From positions 1 through 38,106 of the forward strand of contig CAZDLO010000026.1 of assembly GCA_964506325.1 (NCBI GenBank): DNA of 38,106 nt, read 5' to 3'. The translations under genes were made by a program, and so were the position numbers. Each line of letters opens with the position of its first letter. Position 1 is the stretch's first letter. This DNA is from CAINVV01 sp964506325 (GTDB lineage Bacteria > Bacteroidota > Bacteroidia > Bacteroidales > Prolixibacteraceae). The notes under the pieces were generated by a model. That model was not told the origin of the DNA, made no database searches, and saw nothing but the letters and a program-made list of their open reading frames with translations. Below are positions 31,015-38,106 of the stretch, piece by piece.

Positions 31015-32523
31015 TTAATGAGCATGGCCATGAGCAGGTATAGCACCTGATGCAGTAGCAAGTTTGATCTGGTAAGCCCCTTTGGTCACGACGCGTTCGC
31101 CCTCCTTCAATCCGGTCAATACCTGTACCTGAATACCATCGGTGCCACCCAGTTTAAGCTCGCGTTTTACGACACTTTCACCAGCAGTTTGCACGTATGC
31201 GAAAAACACCCCTTGCTCTTCAATTAGTGCTGAAACCGGAATAACGATTGCACCATCAAAGGGCTGCAATTTAAGGTAAACATCTACCAGTGAACCAGGT
31301 ACTACTTCTCCTTTGTTGTCAAAACTAAATGTGACAGGAATGAACAGTGTACCTGAATCATTGCTTTTCCCATACGAAAGCAATCGTCCGTTCAGGGATT
31401 CAATGCTATAAGTCTTATTGTCGTAAGCTGTTTTAAAGTTTGCAGAAACAATAAGCGGCAGCTTTGAAAAATACTTCTGCGAAACTTCAGCCTTCAAAAC
31501 TAAACTTCTGTTTTGAGAAACACTGGCAACTGGTTGTCCGACTGAAACATATTGTCCTTCGGATACCATAACATTTTTCACAAATCCCGAAATGGGTGAT
31601 ACTACTTTTTGTCCACCTGACTGGTAGTTTTTGGAAAGATTGTCGTAATTGGCCTGTTCAGTTTCGTACCTGGCTTTTGTTTCCAGAAAATCCTTTTGCG
31701 AAACGATATTGTCCTTTACCAATTCCTGTGCTCGGTCATAATCGGCTTTGGCTTTTTCGTAGGCAACCTTTGCTTGGGTATATCTGGTTTCAGTATTACC
31801 ATCGGTTAGGTTTTTGCCTGAAACTGCAAAAAGCGTTTCACCAGTTCGAACCGATGTCCCGACTACTGCTCTGTTTCCGGCAAAAGTTATGATTCCATTG
31901 GCATTGGCTGTAACCACCATTTCGTCGCCTTGTGCAGGTAATATTTCTCCCGTTGTTTTAATAATTTCGTTAAATGATTGTGGAACCACAGCCATATTGG
32001 CAAACTCTACTTTCCATGCTTGTTCTTTCAAATAAGATATTGAATTTCCTTTCTGTTCCTCAATTTGATAATTCATTGCTGCTTTGATATCAGGATAAAC
32101 CATCACATTTTCAATTACAATCTGATCCGTATAAATTTGGTTTTTTATATCAAAAACCATTTTGCCAATACCAGATTTGGTTGGTACAACAGCGAATCTA
32201 TAGATACCCGGTGAGGATGAAACGGTTGCGGTATTTGAAACCGTTGTCTCCCCCACAGTCAAAGTAAGGGTGACTGTTCCTTCGGTCAAGGCAGTGAAAT
32301 ATTCTCCCAATTGGGTAAAATGTCCTCCCAATTTTAAGGTATCACTAACAACGGGAGTTCTAAACTCGGCGAATAGTTCGGTTTTTTCAGAGTAGATTGT
32401 ATGTGCCAGTGAAGGTAGTTCAGTATTTTCTGTCCCTTCTTTAGAATTGCCTGAATTGTTCTGTTTGGTCTGACAGGCCACCATAAACAGTAAAGCTAAC
32501 GCGTAAAAAAAATGATGCTTCAT
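31015..32523 (-). CDS. RND efflux periplasmic adaptor (membrane-fusion lipoprotein, CusB/CzcB-like)
   Basis: 502 residues, longer than the usual ~400. The lipobox LLFMVAC places lipid on Cys17. Residues ~40-150 form an extra beta domain (ELFAEFRTPVVSDTL, GHFTQLGEYFTALTEGTVTL, IYRFAVVPTKSGIGKMVFDI) resembling the YtkA-like domain of some metal-pump adaptors. Then come the lipoyl half-motifs (TTGEILPAQGDEMVVTANAN and GGQKVVSPISGFVKNVMVSEGQ), the coiled-coil hairpin (AKVAYEKAKADYDRAQ ... ARYETEQANYDNLSKN), the barrel and the membrane-proximal domain. It ends in IPAHGHAH, a short His-rich tail that might bind metal. It is 18 bases upstream of the RND gene. Confidence 0.9.
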   Translation of the reverse strand: MKHHFFYALALLFMVACQTKQNNSGNSKEGTENTELPSLAHTIYSEKTELFAEFRTPVVSDTLKLGGHFTQLGEYFTALTEGTVTLTLTVGETTVSNTATVSSSPGIYRFAVVPTKSGIGKMVFDIKNQIYTDQIVIENVMVYPDIKAAMNYQIEEQKGNSISYLKEQAWKVEFANMAVVPQSFNEIIKTTGEILPAQGDEMVVTANANGIITFAGNRAVVGTSVRTGETLFAVSGKNLTDGNTETRYTQAKVAYEKAKADYDRAQELVKDNIVSQKDFLETKARYETEQANYDNLSKNYQSGGQKVVSPISGFVKNVMVSEGQYVSVGQPVASVSQNRSLVLKAEVSQKYFSKLPLIVSANFKTAYDNKTYSIESLNGRLLSYGKSNDSGTLFIPVTFSFDNKGEVVPGSLVDVYLKLQPFDGAIVIPVSALIEEQGVFFAYVQTAGESVVKRELKLGGTDGIQVQVLTGLKEGERVVTKGAYQIKLATASGAIPAHGHAH

Positions 32524-32588
32524 AAATAAATGATTTATAAGATAATATGCTCATTAAAAATGAAAGTGATTACCTATGAAAAATACTT

Positions 32589-32625
32589 TTAACTGGCCAA
32601 TCGAATTCTTCAATTGGCCAGTTAA
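32589..32625 (-). terminator. Hairpin between the membrane-anchor gene and the adaptor gene
   Basis: TTAACTGGCCAAT (32589-32601) pairs perfectly with ATTGGCCAGTTAA (32613-32625). Leftward it is followed by AAGTATTTTT, a moderate T tract. It ends the unit containing the HupE-like and anchor genes, or works as an attenuator in front of the pump genes. Confidence 0.65.
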
Positions 32626-32635
32626 TATGAAAAGA

Positions 32636-33286
32636 TTAATGTTTATTATTAGCCTCCAACTCGTACTGACCTTTTAGCCTGATGCTTATTGTCATATCAT
32701 TTCCGGTCATATTCTTAAAATACCAGCCATGTCTTCCCTCATAGGGTGTCAACAAGTTTCCGATCATGTTGTTGGAATAGGCGATGGCATAGCTTTCATA
32801 ATAAATATCTTTGGGCGGATTAGCTTGTTTTACATCGCCGTGAAAATCAGCATAAACGATACCGTCACTCGTTTTCCATTCGTATTTTAGCCTTCCATAT
32901 TTCAGAATTCTCACTTTATACTCCAATCCCTTTCCGGCCTTGAGACTAACCTGAACTGAATCCGATCTTTCTTCATATTGTATTGCCGGAGCTGGAGAAT
33001 TTGCTTCTTCGGGTCGCACAACTTCAGGTTCAGAGCCTCCTCCTTCAAGTTTAAGCACTTTAATGGCTGATTGCGCCCCTGTGCCAGGCAAGATTGTCAG
33101 TGTATTCTTTTCAGCTGGTTGGTAGAGTTTTCCGAATCCTGTTATTTTGCCTATTCCCGTCGGATCAATCCCATATTCAGCGGGTAATACTGCCCCAACA
33201 ACGATAATACTTCCGAGAATGATGGCAGTTATTGTCGCCAGGACGATTTTTTTTGTTTCCAATATTGGTTGATTAATTTTTGACAT
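32636..33286 (-). CDS. Membrane-anchored periplasmic protein of metal-efflux loci ('transmembrane anchor protein')
   Basis: 216 residues from the ATG at 33286 (MSKINQPILETKK); an in-frame GTG/ATG at 33409 would overlap the HupE-like gene heavily. One membrane helix at ~16-36 (IVLATITAIILGSIIVVGAV) is followed by the notable LPAEYGIDPTGIGKITGFGKL, which I recall from small anchor proteins beside HupE and czc-type genes in Proteobacteria. The C-terminal domain is beta-rich (VQVSLKAGKGLEYKVRILK, GRLKYEWKTSDGIVYADFHG, GRHGWYFKNMTGNDMTISIR). Its biochemical role is unknown, possibly metal sequestration or sensing in the periplasm. It is followed by a hairpin before the pump genes. Confidence 0.7.
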   Translation of the reverse strand: MSKINQPILETKKIVLATITAIILGSIIVVGAVLPAEYGIDPTGIGKITGFGKLYQPAEKNTLTILPGTGAQSAIKVLKLEGGGSEPEVVRPEEANSPAPAIQYEERSDSVQVSLKAGKGLEYKVRILKYGRLKYEWKTSDGIVYADFHGDVKQANPPKDIYYESYAIAYSNNMIGNLLTPYEGRHGWYFKNMTGNDMTISIRLKGQYELEANNKH

Positions 33287-33297
33287 GTCAAGTGTTT

Positions 33298-33987
33298 TTA
33301 AGAAGTGAAGTAACCTGTTAGCTGATAACCCATTATTACAAATCCTGCTGTAATAAGAAGGGTATTTGTCAGGGTTGAAAATCGCATGAAGCTGTTGCTG
33401 TGACGCCAAAAGCTGAAAGCTATGAGAACAATGGCCAGGGCGATGAACTGCCCTATTTCAACTCCGATGTTAAAGCCTATCAAATTGGAAAATAGGCCCT
33501 CCCTGCCAAAATTAAATTCCTGCAATTTGGTGGCCAGGCCAAAGCCATGGAAAAATCCAAAAATCAGGACCGCAGCTTTTGTATTGGGTTGATAACCGAA
33601 AATCTGTTTAAATCCTCCCAGATTGTCAAATCCCTTATAGACAACAGACAAGGCTATTATTGCGTCAATCAGGTAGGCGTTCAGTCCAATATTCCACCAA
33701 ACCCCCAACAGCAGGGTAGTGCTGTGGCCTAATGTAAAGAAGCTCACATAAATCAATACTTCTTTGGGCCGGTACAGGAAAAAGATGACTCCAACCAAAA
33801 ACAGCAGGTGGTCATATCCGGTAATCATGTGTTTAGCCCCTATGTAAAGGAATGGTATAAATGCCACCCCGTCATTTCCAAGTAGAAATTTTTTTGTATC
33901 TCCGTCAACCCCATGGGCAAAGAGATTATTCCCTAAAGCAGAAAGCAAAAAAAGTAAACAAAGCAGTAGTAGATTTTTGTATTTCAT
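33298..33987 (-). CDS. HupE/UreJ-family membrane protein (putative Ni/Co or metal transporter)
   Basis: 229 residues from the ATG at 33987; a GTG 33 bases upstream gives a longer alternative. A signal-like N terminus (LLLLCLLFLLSALGNNLFAHG) precedes about six to seven helices. The motifs HMITGYDHLLFLVGVIFFLY, FFTLGHSTTLLLG and FGFFHGFGLATKLQEF are the His-containing signatures of the HupE/UreJ_2 family, where H-x-x-x-G-x-D-H binds nickel or other divalent metal. Members may import Ni or Co, but neighbouring efflux genes suggest a role in metal homeostasis together with the pump. It ends 11 bases before the anchor gene start. Confidence 0.88.
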   Translation of the reverse strand: MKYKNLLLLCLLFLLSALGNNLFAHGVDGDTKKFLLGNDGVAFIPFLYIGAKHMITGYDHLLFLVGVIFFLYRPKEVLIYVSFFTLGHSTTLLLGVWWNIGLNAYLIDAIIALSVVYKGFDNLGGFKQIFGYQPNTKAAVLIFGFFHGFGLATKLQEFNFGREGLFSNLIGFNIGVEIGQFIALAIVLIAFSFWRHSNSFMRFSTLTNTLLITAGFVIMGYQLTGYFTS

Positions 33988-34179
33988 GGTATCATTCAAG
34001 TAAACTAATTGATGATTCACCTCTCTGTAAATGAGAGATGTATTTCACTGTGATTTGGATAAATTATGCAGTATTTTGATGCTAACAATGAGAATTACAA
34101 GAACTTGAGAATTCTCGTAATAACAGTAGTAATCAAAATGCAGGCTTCTGTTATTTTCCCGTTAGCAAGGGAAGAAGCA
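33988..34179. other. Spacer between HupE-like and His-rich genes
   Basis: 192 bases, AT-rich in the left part, without a recognisable gene. It may include the promoter of the HupE-like unit; no box of full consensus was found. Confidence 0.3.
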
Positions 34180-34575
34180 CTAGGAAAGCGGAGGTCCCCG
34201 GGTGAATGCAGTATTGCTGCAAATTGTTGTTGGTGAATGCGTTGTACAGTAAACCTGTGTCCAAAAAGAGTCGGGGGGAGAGAATTGATGTTTGTCTGGG
34301 GTAAGACAAAAAGAAACAATGTTGGGAAAGTATTTTGAAACAGCTTTTGATTGACAGGAGGGAGAAGAAAGCTGCTTTTCTATTGTGACATGTAAGGAGA
34401 TACTGTGCGAAAAGAGGAAGTGATGATCATGATTGCTGTCCTCATCGTGGTCATGTGAATCACTATCGTGCCCTGAACTGAAAATCTCATCAAAATGCCC
34501 GTGCGGAACCGCGTTGTGTGCCAACACAGCGGTGTAGAAAAATAGCAAAAGGCATAATATGAGGTTCTTCTTCAC
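34180..34575 (-). CDS. Exported histidine-rich protein, likely periplasmic metal binder
   Basis: 131 residues. The signal peptide is MKKNLILCLLLFFYTAVLA, and the mature N terminus begins with His20. Eleven histidines fall in residues 20-62 (HNAVPHGH, SHDHDEDSNHDHH, FSHSISLH), interleaved with Asp/Glu; this is the composition of periplasmic metal chaperones or buffers. The second half has four cysteines (SPSCQSK, SFCLTPD, VYCTTH, TICSN) and no known fold. It is first in the minus-strand metal locus, ~190 bases before the HupE-like gene. On its opposite flank a TATATTTG box (34590-34583) matches the -7 consensus but leaves almost no leader. Function as Zn/Ni/Cu buffer or sensor is inference. 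Confidence 0.78.
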   Translation of the reverse strand: MKKNLILCLLLFFYTAVLAHNAVPHGHFDEIFSSGHDSDSHDHDEDSNHDHHFLFSHSISLHVTIEKQLSSPSCQSKAVSKYFPNIVSFCLTPDKHQFSPPDSFWTQVYCTTHSPTTICSNTAFTRGPPLS

Positions 34576-34716
34576 GATTCTACAAATATAAAAGAAATTC
34601 TGTTTTTTTTTAATCTTTCAATTTGGGACTGATAAATGAATATAGTTACTTAGCTTTAAATATGTTAAACTGAAGTCTGTTACGTATTTAACTGCAAACA
34701 AAAAACAAGTACAACT

Positions 34717-35457
34717 ATGAAAATGAGTAACCGGAGAATCCAATTGTTGCTCACTCAGGTTGGATTAATTGGAATTGTGAGTCTGTTTCTCCCTTTTTCT
34801 TTTGGTGTGTCACCCGTTAAGGCAATTCACGACCCTTATTTTTGGCGAATGGCCGCACCTGCCTTCCTGGCGGTTTTTATCTCATATGCTTCCATGCGGT
34901 TGATTACCTCAGGTTTACTCTCAGGAGCAGAGAAGGCAATTGCATACATTGTCAGTACTGCCTCTGCATGTGTAACAATCTCCTTCTCCTATGTTTTTAT
35001 CAGGGAAAATGAGCCTCTAACAGATTTTTGGACAATTTCCACATGGGTTATTCCGTTGGGAGTTCTTCTGTAAGGCACCTTGCTTACAATATCGAGGTTA
35101 AAGCAGTATGAATCAAGGGAGTACTGTCCCCTGATATCCCTCCAGACCGCCTGGCTGGCAAATGGCCTGATGTGCCTTACCTTGTTCTGCCCACCAAACA
35201 GCAGCTTTTTTAGCGGCTGGGAGATTGGTGCCTGGCTCATCCTGGCAACGGCTGTTGTCTATATTCTTCAAATCTTTCTACATGAACTATATAGTCCCCA
35301 AAAATGGGGCCAATGGGTAGTTAAAAAATCTTTTAATTTTCTTACCCGCTATGATCAAACAATCCAGGCGCAAATTCTCGCCTCGGTTCAAGTCCGGAGT
35401 CGTGTTAGTTGCTTCAACAGAACTACCGGGACTTTCAAAGTTTGCCAAAAAATCTGA
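34717..35457 (+). pseudogene. Polytopic membrane protein interrupted by an in-frame TAA
   Basis: The first part (118 residues, 34717-35073) has three full hydrophobic segments (LLTQVGLIGIVSLFLPFSF, WRMAAPAFLAVFISYASMRL, KAIAYIVSTASACVTISFSY) and breaks in the middle of a fourth (ISTWVIPLGVLL-TAA). The same frame resumes without another stop through GTLLTISRLKQYESREYC, and two more segments follow (TAWLANGLMCLTLFC, EIGAWLILATAVVYILQIF), to the TGA at 35455-35457. So a six-helix protein is split by one nonsense codon. No known family is recognised. Possibilities: pseudogene, a read-through or a sequencing error. The C-terminal 50 residues look non-native, perhaps after a further frameshift. Confidence 0.65.
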
Positions 35458-35674
35458 AGTGAATCCGGAGGCTTTTACCAGCCGGATGGAAGAATTTCCA
35501 TCGAGCAGCGCCACAGCTATCAACGACGATCCGGAGTCAACAAACTGATCTCAGATACCAGGCATCTCATAAAAATACATGGCTAAAATTTTGAAAATTA
35601 ACCGCTAACAGTAACTTTAGTCAACAACCCTTTAGGTTAAATGTTGCGGAGAAATATATCTGCGCCAGCCGCGT

Positions 35675-37753
35675 TCAGTTATTTATTTGCAGTTTAATTG
35701 TCTGTTTCCGCTCTTTTGTCGAGATACGTAGTATATAAATGCCGTTTTTTAAGTTGGCAGTTTGAATGGTGTTGTCGAAATTGTATAATTCTTTCTCCAG
35801 CATAATTTGTCCTGTTGAAGAATAGATACTGAGCAAGGCAGGGAAGGTAGTCCCATCGGCCAGATTGAGAAAGAATTCTCCGGATGTTACCGGATTCGGG
35901 AAGAGTCTAATTCCGGTATTTGTCTCTTCAGTAAACAAATCAGCGGCTTCCTTCAATTCTCCTGATTTAAGGGTGGCAGGGCAGGAGGCTATTGCATTGG
36001 CTTTGTTACTCCATGTTGAACTTCCGGCAGAATTTGTTGCCCTGACCATGTAATAATATCTTTTCCCCCTTGTCAGGCCTGTATTAGTGTAAGTTGTCGT
36101 GTTCGCCGTTAAGGTGGCAATCGTTGAATAGGTGCCATTTAATGAAAGGGATCTTCTCAATTCAAATTTGGCCTCATTGGCAGAATTATCATTCCATGTT
36201 AGCGTAATGGCATTGCAGCTTTTGTTAACGGCAACAAGGTTGCCAGGCGCGGCTGGCGGAGTTAAAGGAGGAGTGGCGGTTGTCGCGGTTGCAATATTGC
36301 TCCAGGAGGAACTGGCGACCAAATTTGTGGCCTGTACCCTGAAATAATACGTTGTGGCACTATTCAGCCCTGAATTGGAATAGGAACTTGTGTTGGCTGA
36401 AAGAGTGGCAATTGTGACAAAACTGCCACCAGACAATAAGGAACGCTGAACTACAATGTTTGTTTCATTGGTGGCATTATCAGTCCATGACAGATTGATT
36501 GTTGTTGTTCCTGCTGCTGTAGCGATCAGGCTTGACGGAGCAGCAACAGGTGTTACAATTCCTGACTGCGAAAGTTTGGCTGTGGTTCCACCCACCACAA
36601 AAACGCTGTTGTCAGTTCCAAAATCCATACAACTGGCATAACCGCTTGATGTTGTTCCAGTCCATGCAGAAGTGCCATCGCTGTTGACTTTACATACTGC
36701 CATTTGCGACATAGTTCCGGCAGCGACATAGGCGGCATTGGATCCATCCATTTTCATCTGGGCATGGGCCAGCAGTGCATATCCGGGACCATCTGCATCC
36801 TGGTTACTCCAAAGCACATTGCCGTCAGTGTTGTATTTCATGAATGCGGCGCCAAAGGTTCCTGAATTGGGATATCCGCTAATAACAGCATTGTTATCGG
36901 TCCCAACTTCAACCCTTAATCCAGCCATGGTATTAACTTTTTCCCACAGGAGAGTTCCTGCCGGAGACAATTTTTTTACGACACTTCCTGCATTTGACAC
37001 AACGTACTGGCCATTTATCAAATAGGTATTCCCGTTACTGTCACCCGCCGCGTCACCAACAGTGAGACTGTTGATTCCGGCCAGGCTCCATATTTTTTTA
37101 CCCTCCAGGCTAATCTTCGCATAACCGTTGATGCTGCCTGAAATTCCCCTGCTTACAATCAAAATATTGTTATCGGGAGTAAGCTTGAAATTCACAGGAG
37201 CACCTATTCCTGCATTGTCAAAATAGTTCCAGATAGGTGTCCCTGACGGACTAAATTTTTTAACCTGGGTAACCAGGCCTGTTCCGCTGTTCCCCAGGCC
37301 CAGCACATAAATATTGTTTTCTCCGTCAACAATGCATTTTTTGGTTGAAGATCCGTCAAAATTGCTTTCATATACTACGCGCCAGAGTAGTTTGCCGGAA
37401 GGATCAAACTTCATGAGAAGACTATTGGCATTAACAGGATTTGAGTAACCTGACCGGATGGTGCCTGAAACAAGAATATTTCCTGAACCATCTGTCTCAA
37501 CCCATGTTGCTACCTCATGCCTGGTTAAATCCGTATTGTTGTAAGGTGCCTCCCAGAGAATTTGACCTGCAGCATTTCTCTTCGTCAGGGTAATATCACC
37601 ACCTGAGTTGTAATCCCAGTTAGCGGTATATACATTGTCTGAAGCATCAGTGGCCACTGAAACACCACCGGGGTAATTAAACCAGGTTAACTGAACCTGC
37701 GAAAAGGTAGGAATGGGGCCTAACATCAATAGGATTAATACCAAGTGTTTCAT
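35675..37753 (-). CDS. T9SS-sorted secreted protein: beta-propeller plus two fibronectin type III domains
   Basis: 692 residues, signal peptide 1-18 (KHLVLILLMLGPIPTFSQ). Residues ~20-410 hold repeated blade-like units of the form D-G-x-x-x-W or L-S-P-(A/S)-G-x-x-x-W (KRNAAGQILWEAPY, KFDPSGKLLWRVVY, KFSPSGTPIWNYF, KLSPAGTLLWEKV), resembling the SBBP/PQQ-like propeller of secreted Bacteroidota proteins. Two FN3 domains follow (PSSLIATAAGTTTINLSWTD and PGNLVAVNKSCNAITLTWND, ending FRVQATN and YYYMVRATN). The last ~75 residues (IRLFPNPVTSGEFFLNL ... NGIYILRISTKERKQTIKL) are the type A T9SS sorting domain. This predicts export through the outer membrane. The family function, adhesion or a catalytic partner, is not shown. 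Confidence 0.92.
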   Translation of the reverse strand: MKHLVLILLMLGPIPTFSQVQLTWFNYPGGVSVATDASDNVYTANWDYNSGGDITLTKRNAAGQILWEAPYNNTDLTRHEVATWVETDGSGNILVSGTIRSGYSNPVNANSLLMKFDPSGKLLWRVVYESNFDGSSTKKCIVDGENNIYVLGLGNSGTGLVTQVKKFSPSGTPIWNYFDNAGIGAPVNFKLTPDNNILIVSRGISGSINGYAKISLEGKKIWSLAGINSLTVGDAAGDSNGNTYLINGQYVVSNAGSVVKKLSPAGTLLWEKVNTMAGLRVEVGTDNNAVISGYPNSGTFGAAFMKYNTDGNVLWSNQDADGPGYALLAHAQMKMDGSNAAYVAAGTMSQMAVCKVNSDGTSAWTGTTSSGYASCMDFGTDNSVFVVGGTTAKLSQSGIVTPVAAPSSLIATAAGTTTINLSWTDNATNETNIVVQRSLLSGGSFVTIATLSANTSSYSNSGLNSATTYYFRVQATNLVASSSWSNIATATTATPPLTPPAAPGNLVAVNKSCNAITLTWNDNSANEAKFELRRSLSLNGTYSTIATLTANTTTYTNTGLTRGKRYYYMVRATNSAGSSTWSNKANAIASCPATLKSGELKEAADLFTEETNTGIRLFPNPVTSGEFFLNLADGTTFPALLSIYSSTGQIMLEKELYNFDNTIQTANLKNGIYILRISTKERKQTIKLQINN

Positions 37754-38024
37754 AGCTCAGAAGTTAAGTTAAATAGATATCGGAAATTTGGGGAGGGAGG
37801 ATTAAAGATAAGAAAAAATATTAACATAATATATTGATCATCGAATTGCTTAATTGCTGAACCAATTTTTTTCTGCATCGGTGCATTCGTGGAAGACATC
37901 TTCATCACTTGCACAAAAGGCGGTGAAATATGTGAATCAGATGGCGTTAAAATGACAAACGTATTATTAACTTCAAAATTTGATAAGTCTCTTATTTCAT
38001 CACGATCAACTAACATTATTCTGA

Positions 38025-38106
38025 ATGGGAAATCTTATTAAAACACTACTATCTCTGTTCCTTTTCCTTTCACCGTACTCAATAACCCACGTTGCCGCAA
38101 TTTCTC
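38025..38106 (+). CDS. Start of a secreted protein gene, truncated by the window end
   Basis: From ATG at 38025 the frame is open to the end of the window and begins MGNLIKTLLSLFLFLSPYSI then THVAAIS, a lysine followed by a hydrophobic core and a plausible cleavage site, a signal peptide. It is divergent from the T9SS-sorted gene, with a ~270-base shared intergenic region. Nothing of the mature protein is visible, so no function is offered. Confidence 0.5.
   Translation, partial: MGNLIKTLLSLFLFLSPYSITHVAAIS

Noticed and set aside
34583..34590. TATATTTG (minus strand) as promoter for the His-rich gene
   Set aside because: Exact -7 match, but it would leave almost no 5' leader and has no -33 element at a normal distance; not listed as a separate promoter.
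35287..35548. Overlapping ORFs on both strands after the broken membrane protein, one with a VVLVASTELPGL phrase recalling Asp/Glu racemase ends
   Set aside because: The likeness is limited to a few residues, downstream residues do not fit a racemase, and both ORFs overlap the tail of the other frame.
37750..38016. Minus-strand ORF of 88 codons upstream of the T9SS protein gene
   Set aside because: No signal, domain or coding-like composition; it fills the intergenic region between two divergent genes and overlaps the start of the T9SS gene.
1..38106. CRISPR array, tRNA/rRNA genes, insertion sequences and prophage genes
   Set aside because: No regularly spaced direct repeats, cloverleaf candidates, transposase motifs or phage proteins were recognised by eye.

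Overview
The window looks like a chromosomal segment from a member of the Bacteroidota, probably an environmental or anaerobic relative of the Bacteroidales/Marinilabiliales. The evidence is a complete nqrABCDEF operon, a protein with a type IX secretion C-terminal sorting domain, an FHS-family sugar transporter, many secreted carbohydrate-type hydrolases, and promoter boxes matching the Bacteroidota -7 consensus TAnnTTTG. No rRNA, tRNA, CRISPR array, transposase or phage gene was recognised. Identifications rest on reading motifs by eye; no database search was run.

Layout. 1-1280: end of a 5'-nucleotidase and an O-methyltransferase. 1441-7553: a small four-cysteine membrane protein converging on the Na+-translocating NADH:quinone reductase operon nqrABCDEF (minus strand). 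7922-10222: a heavily decayed secreted-protein pseudogene behind an intact secreted beta-helix protein. 10416-13636: a hypothetical protein divergent from an RprXY-like two-component system, with helically phased TTAAGG-type repeats in the shared control region. 13844-16234: a four-gene redox/electrophile-stress operon (nitroreductase, DoxX, pirin, MarR) with a palindromic operator candidate in front and a strong terminator behind. 16545-24897: a secreted-hydrolase and sugar-uptake region (serine hydrolase, TIM-barrel glycosidase-like protein, FHS transporter, alpha/beta esterase, SGNH esterase, nine-repeat FG-GAP protein) with no SusC/SusD pair.

24960-26493 holds a fragment of a DMT transporter, a palindromic repeat element and an HGSNAT-like membrane acyltransferase. 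26720-34575 (minus strand) is a metal-efflux locus: His-rich exported protein, HupE/UreJ-type membrane protein, membrane-anchored periplasmic protein, then a separately bounded adaptor-RND-TolC tripartite pump. 34717-35457 is a membrane protein broken by an in-frame stop. 35675-37753 is a T9SS-sorted beta-propeller/FN3 protein, and a new secreted gene begins at 38025 and runs off the end.

The most interesting items are the putative NqrM-like cysteine protein beside nqr, the RprXY-like module with its phased repeats and polyproline-bearing partner, the MarR palindrome, and the His-rich/HupE/anchor/RND metal-export locus.
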